Below, piece after piece: positions 23,217-34,280 of a DNA stretch of 64,000 nucleotides (positions are counted from its first letter, which is position 1; each line of letters starts with the position of its first letter). A program made the translations under genes and the position numbers. Under the pieces are notes generated by a model that saw only the letters and a list, made by a program, of their open reading frames with translations, was not told the origin of the DNA and searched no databases. Origin of the DNA: Zygaena filipendulae (Eukaryota; Arthropoda; Insecta; Lepidoptera; Zygaenidae); contig OU015665.1 of assembly GCA_907165275.2 (NCBI GenBank), forward strand, positions 9,734,001-9,798,000, given 5' to 3'.

Positions 23217-26200
23217 TTGTAAATTGTAATCCTTTTAAGCCGAAGGACCATGTGAGTCATTCAGGAAAACCGAGTGCAATCAATCATCTTAGCGGACAAC
23301 AAAAAATATTAATGAAATACTCTTGGAGAAGAATTAAGTCCTATTTGCAGAGAAAATCATCGAGGATGTTCAATTTGTATCAACACATGAAGGCAACAAA
23401 TGAGGGCAAGGATCAGAAGGAGCCAGAGACTACTGGACACGACAGATTCTATCAGGAGCGCTCGCGATCGAGCTATAGGAAGAAGAAGCGTCGCCCAGCT
23501 TGCAGAAGGGCGCAGTCTGCTGCTGAACTAAATCCTGAATCAATCGCAGCCGCTCATAAGAAACTCGCTTTTAAAACAGTGCGATCCGTCTCCACCGATA
23601 GAGATGAAAGCGAAGGTACGTTGGTCTCACGAGTAGGTACCATAGATAAATTTGGCTCTTGATACAATTTCATCAATTCAATGTGCTCATTATTGTGCGC
23701 ATTATTGTGCTTACCTACTTGTCGTTTAATTTTCGTGACCTATATATTTATAAATAATTAATTAATTACTGTGTGGTTCGCGTACGATAATCCTTCATTT
23801 TTCGTTTGAAATAAGTACCTACCTACCTTACCTTCTTTCTATTTTAATAATAAATGTTTGATATTAATTTGGTTTTCTATTTTTAAGTAGATTATTGCTA
23901 ATATTGTCTTATTTATACGCTAAACAGAAAATGGCGGAAAACCAGAAAAAGATGATGGAAAATCGTGCGTTCCTCGTTCAAGTAATAAAATTTCAAACTT
24001 TAATTACTTAATATCTTTAACAAATTATATACTCACTTTTCATACACAAATATATTAGCTAGTTTCCCATTATAATATTATGTTTATTTTAGAAGAGAAT
24101 TCTGACCGGACGCCTTTAGTGACACAAAAGATTGACTCCTTGGCCAAATTACTTTTCAATAAATCAATAATTGGCACTGGATCTGTTTCCGGAAAATCTT
24201 CTCCATCAGAACCATCATCCTCACCCAAGTAAGGAAGTCTTTTGATCTTATTTTCTGTACGATACCGATCCATTTAAAATAAATACTAATAAAATTGTCG
24301 TTTGATAGGATCGGAGAGAGGTCTATGGAAAGTGCAGCAGCTTTGATTATCTGCACCGAATATTTATCACAAACTTCAAGGTAAGTAGGCCTAAATTTCC
24401 GTTTGAGATATTCTATGGTATAAATAGATTAATTACCTATTTTAAGTATTTCCATTGTTTCAGATATGATTTGGTATCGCAGTTAAGCTCAATAGGATCT
24501 CGATCTAACAAACATTGGTTCGCTATTCACGACAACTCTATCAAAACAGACAGGCTTCTTACTTTGGTGACAGTTTAAACATCTTTATTATTAATAATCG
24601 TCTCATGATCATGCTAAGCAGTAGGTAATTATATATTATTTCCGTAGATGCCACTGACCAGCAAATGTCCAGTTGAACAGAGTGAGCGATCCAGAAGTCT
24701 CATAATGGAGTTGTTTCGTGCCCTACATCATCCATACATCTACCCTGTTCTGGACCTTGAACTATGCAACGGTCATGCGCTGACTGTGTTTCCCTTTAAT
24801 CCACGGGGCAGTTTGAAGGATCTCGTTTACAAGGTACGAATAAAGACATGTAAGTTGAAAAAAGTAACACAAGGAGTACTTATGAAGGAGTTATCTTGAC
24901 TCCCAAGAAAAGACATAGAATATCGAAGACTTTGTAGAGATCATAAAATCCACGTAGAAGAAACTACAAGCAATAACCAAAGCAATAATTGTGGCAGTTA
25001 TAACACCAGTTCCACCAAGAACGTGGGTTCTTACCATCCAACCATCATATACAAACCCAGGCTCCCAATAATGACAATAATTCCAAGCTGCTGGTTGGAT
25101 TGCATCTTCATTTTCCAGAGTTCATGGAGTGACAACTACACCAAGAAGTATGAACCAATTGGCACTGGTCTACCAGCGTGGCAAGTCGCTACATTCGGCA
25201 GACAAATATTGGAAGGTCTGCTGTTTCTTAAAGAGAAAGGACTTCCACCTTTTCGACATTTGCATTCTGGAAATGTGATTGTTCAAAATGGCGTAGCGCG
25301 GTAAGTTTTCCAAATATTGAAACCTCTAAAGAAATGTACAAATTCATTTGCCTGCCATTTGCTGGTTTAACTCCGATAAAAGACCGTAAAAGCTGGCTTT
25401 TATGGGGTTTAAACCCAAGCACCGAGTTGATTGCCGATCTATTATAATTACCTATAATCTTTGTTGATAATTGATTATTTATATTTTCAGCATAAGTGCA
25501 TTAGAAAATACATTGATTGGTGTGTCGCCTCGTCATTCAATAGCTGTGACTTCTTTGGAACACGTAGAAGCATTGAGCTTAGGTTATGTGCTGTATGAAA
25601 TGTGTGCAGGTGCCGAGATCGACCTGTCTCAGTTATCCGACTTACAACCTTTGTATCCGCATGTAATCAGTTTGTTTAAACCGTACATAGGTCATTAAAT
25701 AAGTTTCGTCTTTAATAAGATCTTTTATAGTTTTTGTTATTCTTAATCAGGTGGTGGATACGATTGAGATGATCTTTAGTTCTCGCACACCATCGCTACA
25801 TGAATTACTTCTCTGTGATCTATTCAGGAAAATTGATCTACGAGAGATGAAAGGTTCTTGTTTACCTGTAAGTTTGTCTGTCTTTCTTAACCCCATTATT
25901 CCCATAATTTTCATGCATGTAGGTAAGCATGCCACCAGAACCTAATTAGTGTAATTATCTATTATTAGAATCCCATCTATTATTTCATTATTATTTGTAC
26001 ATTGTCATCCAATCAGTGCCTTTATTTATGTATTAAGTCGTAAGTCTCTGATTTAAGTGTCGAAGCCGAAGTCGAAACCGGAGATATCAATCAAAAGTCC
26101 CGATTTATCAGAGTCGGAGTCGAAGCTCCGTAACATCCTTAATTTAGTTGCATTGATATTGTAAGATTTTTTTTCTTTTGTAGAATTTTAACCAGCGTTT

Positions 26201-26694
26201 GTCCCGCTCGTGCCTGTCGCTTCTGGGGGAGGTAGCTCGACGTCAGCCGGGCTCCCCTTGCACTGCTGCCCATCGTTCCGGACCCTCGTCACCAGCTACA
26301 CCACCATCGCGAAGGTGATATCTACCTACATTCCTACCTACTGATTTATTTCCTTTAGAAACAAGACTAGAATTAGCACAGCCACAGCCAAGTTGAAAAT
26401 TTATAATCATCAACTAAGGAATGGAATCTGTGGTCACGTCACGAAAAACTGAACTTTGACTGAACAGTTTTACGTGACGTCAACTTGGCTAAGGAGGCAG
26501 GATGATATCTATAGTACGGAATACACATTTATTCATAAGGGAACATAATTGGGCACTTGATGGGCAACGGTTAGTATAGATAGGGATGACAAAGCTCTTA
26601 CTGAACATTTTATTGAACCAATATTGGATCATAAAGTTTTTTCACTTTCAGACCACGTTTCCTGGACCAAGATTATACAGAAGAATGGCAATAG
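23217..26694 (+). CDS. Slob: Slob/PXK-type pseudokinase (slowpoke-binding-protein-like)
   Basis: Exons: 23217-23615, 23928-23981, 24093-24228, 24309-24380, 24464-24566, 24648-24833, 25119-25300, 25491-25662, 25751-25867, 26184-26314, 26652-26694 (TAG), giving about 530 residues. The N-terminal part is basic and low complexity (YRKKKRRPACRRA). The kinase-like part has LHHPYIYPVLDLE, GSLKDLVYK, FGRQILEGLLFLKEKG, HLHSGNVIV and a Glu-Met region typical of PXK/Slob. The catalytic HRD is HLHSGN and the metal-binding DFG is ALENT, and no VAIK lysine is evident, so catalysis is unlikely. There is no PX domain, unlike PXK. In Drosophila, Slob binds the Slowpoke potassium channel. The first exon is open to its acceptor-like TTGCAG, so a further 5' exon is possible; the first in-frame ATG is at 23312. 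Confidence 0.72.
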
Positions 26695-26712
26695 TGAACT
26701 ACCTATTTGATT

Positions 26713-26736
26713 AATAAACCCTGATAAAGTAATAAA
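26713..26736 (+). promoter_or_regulatory. Polyadenylation signals for the Slob-like gene
   Basis: Two AATAAA hexamers (26713 and 26731) follow the stop codon within 40 bases. Either could serve; the position is the only evidence. Confidence 0.55.
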
Positions 26737-27185
26737 GCTCCGCAACCTTTTATAAATTCGATTCGTTTTATTTATTTTTCAAAAGTCTAAATATACCTAC
26801 TTAGATGAAATGCTAATACTTAGCCATTCGCCGCCAAGCCTGAGGAGCTGAGAAGTAAGAGCAAGCAAGAGTACCTACCTAAGCATAGAAGTAATTCCAC
26901 AGATAATGTGGAAAAGAAATAAAATACCAAACCGAACAAATAAGGTGACACTGAAACAAGTAAAATTAGTTGTTTCACCTGTTTGCAGAGAAATGTCGGT
27001 CAAGCACAAACTACTTAGAGATACTACCGTACAAGTAATCCTGGTGTCAAGGAATAGCCTATGTCATCGTTGGTCTATGACATGGCAACCCCACGACGCC
27101 GCCGTACACAAACCGTTTTTGTAACCATACGCACTGCGCAATTATCAGTTACATAATTACATAATTATTATCAAGTATGTCTAAA

Positions 27186-27567
27186 GCGCTCTCCACATTC
27201 GCTTGTGATTCGCGCGCGAAGCCGCGAAACACCCGCGAACGATAAGTGGACATAGATAAGCAATAGTGTGTTAACCCACACTAGAGAAATTTTGATTAAA
27301 TTTAAGTTTTGAAATTATAGCGCCATTTTGTGTCAAATTTTTTATGTTCAATATTTAGGTACATATTTAAACAATGTAATAAGGTAAACACATAATTAGA
27401 AAACGTTCTCTAACTCTCAATATATCGTTCTGAATCAATAACTTCATTTTGTGGGTTAACATGTTATTGCTTATCTGCATCCAAGTGTGGAATCATGGTT
27501 CGCGGGTGTTTCGCGGCTTCCGCTCCACAGTCGCGCGCGAAGCCGCGCTCGAATGTGGAGCGCGCTT
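27186..27567. mobile_element. CGCTCCACATTCGC-type foldback element split by a MITE
   Basis: Left arm GCGCTCTCCACATTCGC...GCGAAGCCGCGAAACACC and right arm GGTGTTTCGCGGCTTCCGC...GAATGTGGAGCGCGC are reverse complements. They are separated by a complete copy of the 237-base GATAAGCAATA MITE (27247-27483), so the foldback element is older than the MITE insertion. A related foldback is at 37637-37776. Confidence 0.7.
27247..27483. mobile_element. GGACGCAGATAAGCAAT-type MITE, copy 2 (inverted)
   Basis: This is the same family as 10199, in the opposite orientation: it starts GGACATAGATAAGCAATAG and ends GCTTATCTGCATCC. It is nested within the foldback element at 27186-27567. Confidence 0.85.
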
Positions 27568-27891
27568 ATCTAGTTTGTGATTATTACAGTGATTCAAATG
27601 TAAAGTGCAAAGATCATATAATCACATACGGTAGTATCTCTAAGTACTTTGTGATAATCACTACGTTTTAAAAGTGTTTGATTTACACCTGGCTTGTCGA
27701 CAAAAAAAAATTACCTACCTATCAATTTTGACAACTTCTGATAGAAGAAAATTACAGTAAAATCTTTGAAATAAAAATAATTATCCAGATTGTTTATTAT
27801 GACTGCATAATGCTGTAATCAATAATCTGGAATGGAACGAGTGCAGTAGTGCAGTAGTGGTAGATGGAATAGTGCAAGATCTAGTGTAAGG

Positions 27892-30800
27892 ATGGGGGAT
27901 AAAAATAAACCGCCACCTAAGACTATACCGCCAGGCATCAAATTCCTTTTTGGTGGATGCGCGGGGTAAGTAGCCTTTAGGGCTGATATTATATTCACCT
28001 GATAAGTAGTGCATCATAAGCTCGTTTGTGTTTTATATGTGATTACTGGATGCATTCAGATTTCAGATATAATAAAACGAAGCGACACCATGTCTAATTC
28101 TTTATTTTGTGTAGTCTGGGTTGCCAACTGGGTGATTATTAGATTCGGTAGTTGGCATATGGCATCACCACCTGGTGATGCCATATGCGACAGTTTGGAT
28201 TATCGTTAATAGCACATAACTATACTGCCTATAATAGCGGGTTCACATAAATTAACACCACATTCTACTACATTGCTTGATATCCATGATACAAGTTTCA
28301 ACTTGGTATGTGCGGTGAAAAGTTAGTTAGTGAGGACTTATAGGTAAATTAAACCCGAACGAGAAAGTACGTAGACTGTTTGACCAGTGGACTAAGTTAG
28401 AAGAGGACTTAAAGATGCTGAATATGATTTTATTAGTAAATCTACTAATAAAATCATATTCAGCATCTTTAAGTGCATAATCATGCACCGAGGGAGTACA
28501 GCACTGTCTTACGTCACCGGCGGCATATTGAACCCTGAGCGTAACGATGGACTCTAGAGTTAATCCCCGAGCGTAGCGAGGGTATTTAAAATATAACTCC
28601 CGAGCGAAGCGAGGGAGTTATGTTGAATCCTGAGTGAAGCGAGGGGTTTAAGCTACCCGTGAAGAAGGCAGGCTTTATCCTCGAGGTGCATACACTACTT
28701 TTCATACCTACTGGGAGACCCTGTTTACACCGGCAGACGGTTTATTCGAAAAAAGAACTGTCCACCACAGGCAGAACACATAAAAATAAAACAAAACGCT
28801 AAGAGTTTTCCTACAAATAACGTTCCAAACTCAAATCACTTTACTCCCTCGGGAGTTTCATACAACATTACCTCCCTCTCTTGGGTTGGGATGTAATGCC
28901 TTGCTTTGTTTGGAGTTTGGAAATTTACGTTGAGATTGCGTGATATGTAATTGGACATTATCGAGCAGGTGGTATGAAAAAATATTTATTATCTTTAGTG
29001 GATTTAATCTAGAAACAACAGGCCGAACCTGATACCTATAGCTTCTACCTCATAGTAAGCAATGCGTTATAAAGTACCTATCACAAGATTACATCACTAC
29101 ATAGTATAAAACAAAGTCGCTTCCCGCTTGCTGTGTCTCTATATGTGCTTACGGCCAGACTCAGAGTCGACTTTAATGATTACTTAGTTAAGTATAGATT
29201 TTTAAAACAAAACTGCTGCAATCAGAGACGTTCAGTAAATTAATGTTCATTGGAATTTAATGAGATGTAACTTAATTAGTTAAATGCCAATTATCATTAA
29301 TTTATTAAACTTGTCTGATTGCGGCAGTTTTGTTTTAAAAATCTATACTTAACTAAGTAATCATTAAAGTCGACTCTGAGTGCGGCGGTTAAATCTTTAA
29401 AACTACGCAACGGATTTGATGTGGTTTTTTTTTAAATAGAGTGATTCAAGAGGAAAGTTTAAACGTATCTCTAGTTTATCCTGGAATTCCTGCGGAACTC
29501 CAATATCACCGCGGGGGACAGCTAGTTGAAAATATGACAGGAATATGCTTTTTTATTTTTCGCTAACAGCATGATGTCAACATGTGTCGTCCAACCGGCT
29601 GACATGGTGAAAACACGGATGCAGCTGATGGGTCCAGCTGGAAAAAACTTGTCTTCGTTCTCAGTAGCGCAGCAAATCATTGCCAAAGACGGTATTAAGG
29701 GACTGTATGTAGGCTTGTCCGCCGGCCTGTTCCGGCAAGCCACATACACTACTGGAAGACTGGGGTGCTTCAACACTTTCTTCGATCTCTGGAAAGAGTT
29801 AGTCTGCTAAAAATATTAAAAAAAACCACTTTAGTGGCAATTAATTTTACAAGGAATAGATTTAGAATTTCACGTCAATGAATCATCTGTTGGATCTGGA
29901 AAGCTTTATTCCAGATTACAGCTAAAAGCAGTAACTACCTATAGGGTGATGAAAACCTCTCAAATTGCCTTCAAATTATACCAATGACCAGGTGCAATGG
30001 AGTGTAGATCAAAGATAGACCACACTTTTAGCGCTACAGGAATGGCAGCACCCACCCAATATTCTATTGATTTACATTCAGCATCAACATTCAATCATCA
30101 GCTTATCTATGTCTGTAGCAAATACGGCAATCCCGGTTTCGGAGCAAAATTGCTTATCGGGGTAGCCGCTGGTGGCATCGGTGCGTTCATCGGCACTCCA
30201 GCAGAAGTGACACTTATCCGGATGACGGCTGACGGCCGCCTGCCACCGGATCAGAGGAGGAATTACAAGAACGTGTTCAACGCCCTCGGAAGGTGAGCTA
30301 AGATCTTGTGCAACTAAAACTAACTCCATGGACAGCTCATTACGCTCATTACACTTCATTACATATCGTTACATATCATTACATTACAAGCACAACACAG
30401 AAACTCCTCAAAAATAGGTAGGTACATACACACGCAAGCTTACACGTACCTATAAACCTGTAGTGTATGTATATAAAATTAATAGTACATTGTTATCCTA
30501 GGGGTGAAAGTAACTCTGCTCGCTACGCTCGCTACGCTCGGGCGCCAATAGATCGTGGGACTAAATAAGTCTTTCTCCCGAGGATAACACTGTGCTTTTC
30601 ATTACGAATGCAAGGAAAGTCAAAATAAAAATAGGAATTAGCTAAAGAAAAAAATGAGTGAATTTTATTTTACATAAATCAACCATTAGGTGTGCTACTG
30701 GCCAGTAAGTATGCCCCCTATGACATAAAAAAAAAACTTGAGTTTCTGCAGTATCCAGTTGTCAGTTGAAAGCGATTCTCCCTAGGGCTGAAAAGTGTTA

Positions 30801-33789
30801 CTTTCAACCCGCTTCTCAGGCAACTTCAGACCTACTTTCCGAGTATGAGTAATGAAAAATTATTTTATTTTACTATTGGATAAAAAGGAGCGGAGCCTCC
30901 CAACACAAGCAATTGTTGCTTAGGGAGACTCCAAACTGATAATGTACTGGAACTTGTTGTTAAAGAAATAAAAATATTTAATTTTTCATTTTCATTTTTC
31001 AGCTCTTTTTCTTGTACAGACTTGGCGATGTTCTTTAATCATAAGTTTGTACGTCTTCTATTATTAAAACTTTTACCTACGGGGTGACTAAACGGACCCT
31101 ACCTGTGTGTGCGTGTGCTTGTTAGTGTGTGTGCGTGCGTGTGAATCGGTATGTTTGTTACTGCCTGGACATATTTAATATATTAATATATTCCGTCGAA
31201 TATTACCTGACTGATATTTGGTATCTATGCAAGTAGGTATACATAATACGAAAAATCTGGCTAAACTTTTCCTGCTGTTTCTCAGGATAGCGAGGGAGGA
31301 AGGGATCACGACGCTGTGGCGTGGCGCGGGGGCCACCGTCACCAGAGCTATGGTGGTGAACGCCGCGCAGCTGGGTACTTATGCGCAGGTAATTCTGTTT
31401 CTACTCATCTATACTAATATTATAAAGAGGAAAGATTTGATTTTTCGTTTGTTTGTTACGATTTAACTCAAAAACTACAGAACCGCGATTTCAAAAATTC
31501 TTTCACGATTAGAAAGCTACATTATCCTTAAGTAACGTAGGCTATATTGTAATCCGGAATTCCCGCGGGAACTCCGAAATTAACGCGGGCGAAACCGCGG
31601 GGAACAGCTACCTAGTTGTTTATATTACGAAGGTAGGTGGCCCAAGAGCCGAAGGCCCTATAGGCGGCGGAAGTCCTTAACTAAAAATTGTCTTCCGGAT
31701 TTAACTATTAAAACATGCGCTCGAGTTTAAACGGAGCTTGAGTTTAAACCCGACAAATGCCCGTAAACGCCCAGGTTATATCGGGTTTAAACCCAAGAAC
31801 CAGGTTGAACGCCCATCTACTTATAGTTAGAGCAGCTATTTGCCTTTTTAGCATAATCTAGTTTTACTTAATCTTAACGTAGGTATTTAAATCTCGTTAA
31901 TTCCAGGCTAGAGAAGCCCTATTGTCACAGCTCGGCGACGGAATTTCACTGCATTTTTGCGCGTCGATGATATCCGGATTCATCACTTCGGCTGCTTCGC
32001 TGCCCGTCGATATTGTTAAGACGAGGTTTGTTTGATTCCACACCAAAAACCATTCTAGATTCGTTACGTGTTAACTTTGTGGTGACGCCATCTTCACATT
32101 AGTATACCTACCTGTCTAAACACATTCGTATCATTACCAAAACTTCAACATACACACAAGAGAGTTGGAAAAAAAGAGGACTTGAATGTTTTGTAACTTA
32201 TCGTCTTTTCGCGTGGTCACGCAAAATAGGCTAGTTTCCTGGGTAAAAAAATCGAAATTCTATTTAGTCCGTCAGTTAGATAATAAAAAAATAAAAGACA
32301 CGTATTTTTTGCTTTTTTAAAATAATGGAAATATGCATAGATAAAGCGCATTAAAATTTAGGGTGGGGGACTCGTGATGTCACAGCTCGCTATAACGTGC
32401 GAACAAACTGTAGCGAGGCGTGACGTCATGTGAAATTTCGACTTGATATATCTCCGTTATTTTTTGGTTACATAAAAAAAAATACGTGTCCAATATTTTT
32501 TAATAATCTACAAAACGGACTAAAAAAAAAAATTTAGGAAACTAGCCTATTGAACGAGTGATTGGATTGGACAATGGGCATGTTGACTATTTTTTTTTAG
32601 TCCGTCTTAATTATTATATATAAAAATATTGGACACGTATTTTTTATTGTTTACGTAATCAAAAAATAACGGCGATTCATTGAGTTGAAATTTCGCGTGA
32701 CGTCACTATCAGGACAGTTTGTATGGCGGATTTGGCGGTTAGTGACGTCACGACCCCCTTAGTCCTCAACTCCTCACCCTAAACTTTAATACGCTTTATC
32801 TCTGTAGATATTTTTTAATTTGTAAACGTGTCTATTGTTTTTTTTATTTTCTAACTGACGGACTAATTAAAATTTTTATTTTCAAAAGTAGTCAACATCC
32901 CTATTGGACGTGACATGATTATAGTTTTCAATAACGATAACGTTTAAAGACTGTCAACTTGGCTAAGGGGGTTGTTGGTAATTTCAAACCGTACGACTGC
33001 ATGGCAATAGATGTACCTACCAACATTTATTTTATTTTACTTGAAACTGGCCAAATGCGACGGCCAAAAGAAGAAAAAGAAAAAAAAACCGGCCGAGTGC
33101 GAGTCGGACTCGCCTACGAAGGGTTCCGTACCATTATCTATTTAAAAACGGCAAAAAATCATGTTTGTTGGTTGTTTGTTGTCCCCTGAAATATTGATTT
33201 TATTCGGTTTTTTAGTAGGTATTTGTTGTTATAGCGCCAACAGAAATACATCATCTGTGAAAATTTCAACTACCACGGTCTAACAAACACGGTTCATGAG
33301 ACAGACGGACAGACGGACGGACCGGATGATTTTACTGGTTTTAATGGTTTCGCACACAAACGCCGCCGACCGGAAGCGGATTTTTTTTTTGTGATATGCG
33401 CAGGCGCTGACGACTAAAGTACCTACCTAAATACCTATACTTTTAATCACTCCTTAGAAAAATCTCTAATCCTATATTATATTCTAAAAATTTCGTGGTG
33501 CAAGTTGTAACCAAAAAATTAAGGGGCGGAGGGGGGGCTCAACCAAACCCTAATTCTGCGCATGGCTGAAGTAGTTAGCTGAATTTGCCCACTCTGTTCC
33601 ATCGGCAGAGTGCAGAACGCGTCCAAGGGCACCGGCCAGCTGACGGTGCTCCTCAATGTGATCAAGAACGAGGGCGTCCTGGCGCTGTGGAGCGGCTTCC
33701 TGCCCACGTACGCCAAGATCGGGCCGCACACCGTCCTCACCTTCATCTTCCTCGAGCAGATGAACGCGGCGTACTTGAGGATGGTGTAG
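27892..33789 (+). CDS. SLC25A11-like: Carrier 4: complete 2-oxoglutarate/malate carrier
   Basis: Six exons: 27892-27965, 29570-29797, 30119-30292, 31286-31388, 31907-32025, 33609-33789 (TAG). They encode 292 residues, close to the family's usual length. The N-terminus MGDKNKPPPKTIPPGIKFLF leads into a Gly-rich H1; signature motifs are PADMVKTR, PAEVTLIR and PVDIVKTR. LSAGLFRQATYTTGRL, TADGRLPPDQRRNYKNVFNA and MVVNAAQLGTYAQ are classical oxoglutarate-carrier segments. One conservative change stands out: H6 reads KIGPHTVLTF with Lys in place of the usual Arg. The protein should exchange 2-oxoglutarate for malate across the inner mitochondrial membrane. The closest neighbour in sequence is carrier 1. 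Introns are filled with repeats. Confidence 0.92.
28155..28188. repeat. Perfect 16-base inverted repeat
   Basis: GCATATGGCATCACCA is followed after two bases by its exact reverse complement. It lies in intron 1 of carrier 4. Confidence 0.75.
28408..28473. repeat. Perfect hairpin, 31-base arms
   Basis: Arms 28408-28438 and 28443-28473 are exact reverse complements with a four-base loop. It is in intron 1 of carrier 4. It could be a recent foldback or a small-RNA-like hairpin; pairing this perfect is more typical of a young inverted duplication. Confidence 0.8.
28480..28680. repeat. GAGCGWAGCGAGG short-unit repeat cluster
   Basis: A short unit of the form CCGAGCG(T/A)AGCGAGGG recurs irregularly near 28566, 28600 and 28632, each followed by a short AT-rich stretch and GTT. 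Similar GCTCGCTACGCTCG runs recur at about 30518-30540. No coding sequence is present. Confidence 0.5.
29153..29388. mobile_element. Foldback element with about 75-base arms
   Basis: CAGACTCAGAGTCGACTTTA through AAACTGC is mirrored by GCAGTTTTGTTTTAAAAATC through CTCTGAGTGCGGC. A decayed relative lies at about 54505-54625, with the same CTCTGAGTGCGGCAGTT ends. It is non-coding and lies in intron 1 of carrier 4. Confidence 0.7.
31420..31612 (+). mobile_element. Helitron-like element in carrier 4 intron 4
   Basis: This ends GGGCGAAACCGCGGGGAACAGCTA after a TTCCCGCGGGAACTCCG palindrome. The interior (TTTGTTTGTTACGATTTAAC) matches other long-form members of the family. It starts near an ATACTAATATTATAAAGAGG stretch that often marks the 5' part of these elements. 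Confidence 0.55.
32263..32545. mobile_element. TAGTCCGTC-family element (copy c)
   Basis: This is bounded by TTTAGTCCGTCAGTTAG and AACGGACTAAAAA, in the opposite orientation to copy a, with CRE-like TGATGTCA and TGACGTCA motifs. It is immediately followed by another copy at 32578. It lies in intron 5 of carrier 4. Confidence 0.7.
32578..32905. mobile_element. TAGTCCGTC-family element (copy d)
   Basis: Full-length copy: ATGTTGACTATTTTTTTTTA with TAGTCCGTC on the left, CTGACGGACTAATTA and AGTAGTCAACAT on the right, with two GTGACGTCAC sites inside. It lies beside the inverted copy c. Confidence 0.75.
33083..33345 (+). repeat. Common lepidopteran interspersed repeat (GGCCGAGTGCGAGTCGGACT)
   Basis: AAACCGGCCGAGTGCGAGTC through AAGGGTTCCGTACCA, the AACAGAAATACATCATCTG core and the terminal GACAGACGGACAGACGGACG are a highly abundant repeat in moth genomes that I recognise. 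The family assignment (SINE or LINE tail) is uncertain. Confidence 0.65.
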
Positions 33790-33816
33790 ATAACAGGTGA
33801 CGGCTTATCTATATAT

Positions 33817-34280
33817 ACAACTAGCTTGTTCCCCGCGGTTTTGCCCGCTTTAATTTCGGAGTTCCCCCAGGAATATCGGAATAAAAATTACCCTATGTCC
33901 TTCTCTGCACCCCTGACAACGAGCATGCAAAATTTAATGATGATCGGTTGAGCCGTTGAAGCAAACAGACAATAAACTCACGTGCTGATTCAGTTTGTTT
34001 GTTACGCTTTCACGCCTTAACTACTCAACCGATGATACTGAAATTTTGCGACACGTTATCAGGGATATAGGATAATAGGAACAAAGGACATAGGATACTT
34101 TTATCCCGGAATTCCCGCAAGAACTGTCAACAGTAACGCCGGTGAAATGTGCAAATGAAATTGTGCATACACGTTGTCTGGGGCACAGAGAAGGATATAA
34201 GGTAAACCTACTTTTTATCTCGGAATACCCGCGGGAGCTCCAAAATTATGGCGGGTGAAATTGCGGGCAACAGCTAGTAT
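33817..34280. mobile_element. Cluster of Helitron-like elements in opposite orientations
   Basis: One copy starts with CTAGCTTGTTCCCCGCGG (reverse orientation) at about 33821. A second ends with GCGGGCAACAGCTAG at about 34277 (forward). A head-to-head pair like this is common for this family in the window. Confidence 0.5.

Noticed and set aside
23017..23229. 70-codon frame before the Slob-like gene
   Set aside because: It is AT-rich, has no family resemblance, and ends across the acceptor-like site used for the Slob exon in another frame.
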